NCBI GenBank assembly: GCA_012522615.1 | Contig: JAAYKB010000086.1 | Coordinates: forward strand, 1 to 23,180 | DNA length: 23,180 nt | Direction of reading: 5' to 3' | Source of the DNA: Clostridiales bacterium | Lineage (GTDB): Bacteria; Bacillota; Clostridia; Oscillospirales; Acutalibacteraceae | In this document: piece after piece, positions 21,571-23,180 of the stretch | Numbering within the stretch: the stretch's first letter is position 1 | Layout: each line of letters opens with the position of its first letter | Made by a program: the position numbers and the translations under genes | Notes under the pieces: generated by a model | What the model saw: only the letters and a program-made list of their open reading frames with translations | Told to the model about the DNA's origin: nothing | Databases searched by the model: none

Positions 21571-23180
21571 AGACGACGCCTCCGGATAAATACCGCCAGA
21601 CAGGTGATGATAAGCGCAATCGGAATGATTGCCACAAAGATCATAAAGAAGGTGTTCTGCTGTCCGGTTGTAAATTCAAGCATGGTTTTTTGCAGCGATT
21701 TGCTCGAAATGGTCACCGGACTTTCGTTCCCTGTAAATCCGTTGAAGGCGGACAGCAGCAGTCCCTCGTTCTCTACCATGGTAAGCGACAAAAAGTCTGA
21801 TATAAACGCCGCGGAGCAGCCGCTCACCATCACATAGGTGTTGTATCTTTCATTATCCTGGTATCCCCACTTGTTGGCATACGCCAGACCGATAACCGGA
21901 TACTCCTTGGCGTCAACCTTTTTAATATCGTCATAGCTTTCGTTGCTCTCGTCAAGCAGCTGGGCTATCGAAACCAGCTTGCTTGATTCGGGGAAGGTTA
22001 TGACGTCCACGTTGAAAAGGGAACTGTTTGTGTCGTTCTCCTTGTTTGTGAGAATCTGGCGCACAACCGGCATCAAAACCTTTTCGTCCAGAATATCGCC
22101 GGTAAAGTCGCTCTCCTCTATATCCCCGAAAATATAGTGGGGATAATAGTTGAACATGCGGTTTGCATCCGATTCAAATACCAGATTGTCGGTTACCTCA
22201 ACGCCGTATTCGACATTGAGAAACTTGTAAAGCTCGGGACAGTCTGCCTTGTAATCGACAAAAACGGCAAGGTGCCTGTTGAATTTGCCGTCGTTGCTCA
22301 GCCATTTGCGAAGCCTGTCAATCTCGTTCTGGGTATAATCGGTCGAGGGCGCCGGAATTATGGCAACCACCGATTCGTCATTAAATTCGGCCGAGCCGGT
22401 TATATTGAGATCCTCAAGCTTGAAGTTGTTGTTGCCTAGGCTCTCCTTGAGACTGTTGATAAGCTCTCCGTCCTCGTCGTGGCCGGTCAGCACGGTCAGA
22501 TGGGGCGTTTTATCGCTTGTAACCATGGCTACATTTATGGTCAGTACGTTTTCAACCTTTGATACGACATCTGTAAGCTGACCGTAATAGTTGTATGCTT
22601 CCTCATTGAAGGAGAGCAAATCCATGGTGTTTGCCTTCTGCCAGCGGTTACCGCAAATAAAAAGAATTTCGCCCTGATTTACCTCGTATTTCGCATATTT
22701 TGTCGCCTGTGTGGGATCGCCGACCAAATCGACATATTTTGTTTTTATCCTGCCGCCCGAGAGGCTCTCGAGCTGCTTTGTAGTCTCGTGAAACTGCTTG
22801 AATATCTTGTTGAGGTCTTCCTGACCCGAGTTGGGCGATGTAAAAATAGACTCCTCTGCAAACACCACGATTTCGGTGTCCTTCTTTACACTTTTCGCCA
22901 CCGTCTTGCTTTCACTTGAAAGGGTGAACAGCTTTTCCGCCGTAAGATCGAAATTGAAAGGGAAGCGGTCATTTAATATGCCGGCAACCACGTTTACCAG
23001 AATAACGACGGCCACAACAACCGCGGTAAGGGCGGTCGCCATACCCCCGTAGCGCAGGCGGCGGGTGTCCCGCTTGATTTTCTTGTTTTGGGCATCGGCG
23101 GGTGCTCCGCCATCAAAGTCACCGGTTTCGTCCTCTAATACCTCGGATTCCACGGAATTAGCGTCCGCAGGTTCCACGGA
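21567..23180 (-). CDS. GldG-like ABC-transport auxiliary protein (5' end outside window)
   Basis: It resembles the GldG/ABC_transp_aux family. In Bacteroidota GldG works with GldA and GldF in gliding; in Firmicutes the role is unknown. The reading frame is open to the window edge. A GTG at 23177 is the first possible start, but the true start may lie outside. The visible 537 codons encode an acidic cytoplasmic N-terminus, a basic patch (KRDTRRLRYGG) and a membrane helix (about 46-68). The family motif FDLTAEKLFTLSSES follows, then a large exported domain including LTVLTGHDEDGELINSL, and a C-terminal helix (about 505-530) with RRRRL. The partner ATPase and permease genes would be expected just beyond 23180. 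It is coupled to the DUF4340 gene by an ATGA overlap. Confidence 0.88.
   Translation of the reverse strand, partial: SVEPADANSVESEVLEDETGDFDGGAPADAQNKKIKRDTRRLRYGGMATALTAVVVAVVILVNVVAGILNDRFPFNFDLTAEKLFTLSSESKTVAKSVKKDTEIVVFAEESIFTSPNSGQEDLNKIFKQFHETTKQLESLSGGRIKTKYVDLVGDPTQATKYAKYEVNQGEILFICGNRWQKANTMDLLSFNEEAYNYYGQLTDVVSKVENVLTINVAMVTSDKTPHLTVLTGHDEDGELINSLKESLGNNNFKLEDLNITGSAEFNDESVVAIIPAPSTDYTQNEIDRLRKWLSNDGKFNRHLAVFVDYKADCPELYKFLNVEYGVEVTDNLVFESDANRMFNYYPHYIFGDIEESDFTGDILDEKVLMPVVRQILTNKENDTNSSLFNVDVITFPESSKLVSIAQLLDESNESYDDIKKVDAKEYPVIGLAYANKWGYQDNERYNTYVMVSGCSAAFISDFLSLTMVENEGLLLSAFNGFTGNESPVTISSKSLQKTMLEFTTGQQNTFFMIFVAIIPIALIITCLAVFIRRRRL

Noticed and set aside
1..23180. CRISPR arrays, tRNA/rRNA genes, insertion sequences, phage genes
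   Set aside because: No regularly spaced repeats, no cloverleaf with a T-loop consensus, and no transposase, integrase or phage proteins were seen.

Overview
The window looks like a chromosomal segment from a low-oxygen Bacillota, most likely class Clostridia near Oscillospiraceae/Ruminococcaceae. Four things point there. Ribosome-binding sites are of the GGAAAGG/GGAGG type. ruvC lies with ruvA-ruvB, whereas Bacillus uses RecU. The ecfA1-ecfA2-ecfT-truA order is the Gram-positive one. There is also a zinc-finger Clp ATPase and an IlvD of the oxygen-labile [4Fe-4S] type. The coding DNA is visibly GC-rich. The genus is an inference.

Layout. Plus strand, 1-4889: the 3' end of an unrecognised gene, then greA, lysS, an unrecognised one-helix membrane protein and ilvD. 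greA is driven by a promoter matching the full sigma-A consensus that overlaps the end of the upstream gene. A UUCG-loop hairpin separates greA from lysS. A convergent bidirectional terminator at 4907-4945 ends this block.

Minus strand, 19140 down to 4979: ruvC-ruvA-ruvB-glmM-(RlmI-like methyltransferase)-ecfA1-ecfA2-ecfT-truA-(membrane beta-propeller-like protein, DUF5711-like), then cvpA-like, pgsA, a ClpE-like ATPase and uppP. Gaps from ruvC to truA are 44 bp or less, or the genes overlap, so one long transcript is plausible. It would join recombination (RuvABC), envelope precursor supply (GlmM, PgsA, UppP), vitamin uptake (ECF module), RNA modification (TruA, methyltransferase) and protein quality control. 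Minus strand, 23180 down to 20038: a GldG-like transport-auxiliary protein (incomplete at the window edge) overlaps a DUF4340 protein by an ATGA junction and is followed by a terminator.

The one large gene-free stretch is 19141-20037. Its ruvC-proximal half holds three tandem minus-strand promoters. The distal one carries a close match to the Bacillus LexA (SOS) box over its predicted start site, and the middle one has a long A/T UP-like element. Its other half (about 19600-19935) is a run of near-perfect hairpins with no convincing ORF. This is either a dispersed intergenic repeat or a structured RNA and is the least explained part of the window. I found no phage, insertion sequence, CRISPR array, tRNA or rRNA, and nothing that is clearly a new multi-gene system. 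The most interesting items are the SOS promoter, the hairpin block, the GldG/DUF4340 pair and the unrecognised membrane proteins.
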